The notes under the pieces: model-generated
The model's database searches: none
Seen by the model: the letters and a program-made list of their open reading frames with translations, nothing else
Told to the model about the DNA's origin: nothing
Translations under genes and position numbers: made by a program
Shown here: positions 7,151 through 8,050 of the stretch, one piece after another
How positions within the stretch are numbered: position 1 is the stretch's first letter
Layout of the letters: each line of letters starts with the position of its first letter
Assembly (NCBI GenBank): GCA_934167165.1
Contig: CAKPKG010000040.1
Span: forward strand, 1-8,050
Direction: 5' to 3'
Length of the DNA: 8,050 bases
Source: an uncultured Clostridia bacterium
GTDB lineage: Bacteria > Bacillota > Clostridia > TANB77 > CAG-508

Positions 7151-7801
7151 TTATTGTTCACATATTATTATTTTTGCTCCAAAAGAATCAGCTAAATCGT
7201 TTAAATAAAGGACTAAATTAGCCTCAGCTAAATTTAAATTACCTCTATCTTTAATTGCAGAGTTTTGAATATTTTCTTTTATAATACTTTCCAAAGCAAG
7301 GATTTCATAAGAAGAATATTTACTGCCAAATAAAGCTGTAATTTCATCAGCAACAGAATTGTGAACGGTAAGTGAATTGATATATATATCGTCTTCACTA
7401 TAGTAGACCCAAACTTTCCCATCTCGAACCGAAAATTCCAAGTCATCAGTATTAACAACAAAGCATATAGAATAGTCACAGACCAAATCGATTTTTGAAG
7501 TCATAAACCATTCAAATATAGCATTACTTTTTTTAGTCTTATCATGTGACAAATAATATTTTCCATCTACCGTGCATAAAACAATTTTAGTTTCACTTTT
7601 AATAGAAGAAATAACATTATTTGCATTCACAATGTTTTCTTTTAACGAATTTTCTTGTTTCTGCTGTTCAATCTTTGCATTTTCAAAATTTGAATTGTTC
7701 TGCAAATCTTTTTTATAATTTGTATAAAAAACAAATGATACAAGAATTACAAGAACTACAAAAGTTAACAAAAAAGCAGATTTAAAATTTTTGCCTAACA
7801 T
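7151..7801 (-). CDS. Single-pass membrane protein, DUF4230-like
   Basis: A 216-residue protein with a short basic N-terminus, one membrane helix at about 8-26, and a polar, Gln/Lys/Asn-rich stretch at about 29-58 that may be coiled coil. A soluble domain fills about 60-215. The soluble part (IDLVCDYSICFVVNTDDLEFSVRDGKVWVYYSEDD at 104-138 in outline, and a helical end with AEANLVLYLNDLADSFGAKIII) resembles the DUF4230 family, whose function is unknown; this match is by eye and moderate. The ribosome site GGAGGAA (minus strand, 7807-7813) supports the start. It is convergent with the wall operon and not co-transcribed with any other gene in the window, and it is expressed from its own promoter through a leader of about 100 nt. 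The topology predicts an extracytoplasmic soluble domain. Confidence 0.7.
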   Translation of the reverse strand: MLGKNFKSAFLLTFVVLVILVSFVFYTNYKKDLQNNSNFENAKIEQQKQENSLKENIVNANNVISSIKSETKIVLCTVDGKYYLSHDKTKKSNAIFEWFMTSKIDLVCDYSICFVVNTDDLEFSVRDGKVWVYYSEDDIYINSLTVHNSVADEITALFGSKYSSYEILALESIIKENIQNSAIKDRGNLNLAEANLVLYLNDLADSFGAKIIICEQ

Positions 7802-7903
7802 ATTTTTTCCTCCAAAAAATAGAATAAATATGTCACTTATCCAAGTGGGCGATTAATGAGCCTCCTTTGCTATAAATTTGTTAAGCCATGCCTAACAATA
7901 TGT
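7802..7903 (-). promoter_or_regulatory. Structured 5' leader of the DUF4230-like gene
   Basis: Between the predicted start site (about 7903) and the ATG lie about 100 nt. Near the 5' end is a 9-bp hairpin, TTGTTAGGC/GCTTAACAA (plus-strand span 7878-7898), with an ATG loop. Further on is CACTT/AAGTG (7834-7847) with a four-base loop. Between them sits AAAGGAGG (7861-7868), a full Shine-Dalgarno match with no ATG or GTG at useful distance. It matches no riboswitch class I recognise. Confidence 0.45.
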
Positions 7904-7909
7904 AGAAAC

Positions 7910-7938
7910 ATTATATCATTTTAAATTATGTAAATCAA
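7910..7938 (-). promoter_or_regulatory. Sigma-A promoter of the DUF4230-like gene
   Basis: On the minus strand, TTGATT (7933-7938), 17 bases, TATAAT (7910-7915): a perfect -10 and a -35 with four of six bases, at ideal spacing. Predicted start near 7903. Confidence 0.78.
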
Positions 7939-7950
7939 CAAAAAGTTTTT

Positions 7951-7985
7951 TTGACTATTGTTTTTATAAAAAAATATGTTAAAAT
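7951..7985 (+). promoter_or_regulatory. Promoter of the tRNA-Thr gene
   Basis: TTGACT (7951-7956) is five of six -35 bases. Two -10 choices exist: TATGTT (7975-7980) at 18-base spacing, or the extended -10 TGTTAAAAT (7977-7985), which would pair with TTGTTT at 7958-7963. Either puts the start within about 10 bases of the tRNA 5' end. Confidence 0.6.
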
Positions 7986-7994
7986 ATAGTATAT

Positions 7995-8050
7995 GCTTCT
8001 ATAGCTCAGTTGGTAGAGCAACGGATTCGTAACCCGTAGGTCGGCAGTTC
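7995..8050 (+). tRNA. tRNA-Thr(CGT), 3' end outside window
   Basis: Cloverleaf by eye: acceptor strand GCTTCTA (7995-8001), D arm GCTC/GAGC with AGTTGGTA loop (8004-8019), anticodon stem ACGGA/CCCGT with loop TTCGTAA (8021-8037), variable loop AGGTC, and T stem GGCAG followed by TTC at the window end. The anticodon CGT (8028-8030) reads ACG, so threonine. The last anticodon-stem pair (positions 31-39) is A opposite C. The 3' T arm and acceptor strand are missing, so the acceptor pairing cannot be checked. Confidence 0.9.

Noticed and set aside
7834..7868. Known riboswitch or T-box in the minus-strand leader
   Set aside because: None of the conserved cores I know (T-box, purine, SAM, c-di-GMP, preQ1, ykkC and similar) could be matched.
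1..8050. CRISPR array, insertion sequence or attachment site next to the tRNA
   Set aside because: No spaced direct repeats, transposase or integrase frame, or terminal inverted repeats are visible; the tRNA 3' end, where an att site would lie, is outside the window.

Overview
The window is AT-rich (roughly 30% G+C by eye) and reads as a low-GC Gram-positive chromosome, most likely a clostridial Firmicute, possibly an uncultured gut lineage. The evidence is the A-rich codon use (ATA, AGA, GCA), AAGGAGG-type ribosome sites, short intrinsic terminators, an ECF sigma factor, a dockerin-bearing wall hydrolase and a tiny Cys/Gly-rich protein of a type seen in Clostridia. All stops used are TAA or TAG, and TGG encodes Trp, so nothing suggests a non-standard code. 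No mobile element, CRISPR array or phage gene is visible.

Left to right on the + strand: the 3' part of a uracil permease gene (cut by the window edge) and its terminator. Next comes a unit of an ECF sigma factor, an overlapping membrane-anchored beta-propeller protein that is a good candidate for its anti-sigma factor, and a 49-residue Cys-rich protein. That unit has no terminator inside it and ends at an 18-bp terminator hairpin. Then a sigma-A promoter drives a two-gene operon. Its first gene is a secreted glucosaminidase-like wall hydrolase with SH3 and dockerin domains. Its second is a single-pass membrane protein with an Ig-like and two cadherin-like beta-sandwich domains outside the cell. 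A hairpin separates this operon from a convergent minus-strand gene for a DUF4230-like membrane protein with a leader of about 100 nt. That gene's promoter lies back-to-back with the promoter of a tRNA-Thr(CGT) gene, which runs off the right edge.

Working picture (inference): most of the window concerns the cell envelope. The sigma/propeller pair looks like an envelope-sensing switch, and similar promoter-like elements precede both the sigma gene and the Cys-rich gene. The hydrolase and its membrane-anchored neighbour probably act together at the wall; whether the dockerin docks onto the neighbour is an open question raised by the layout.
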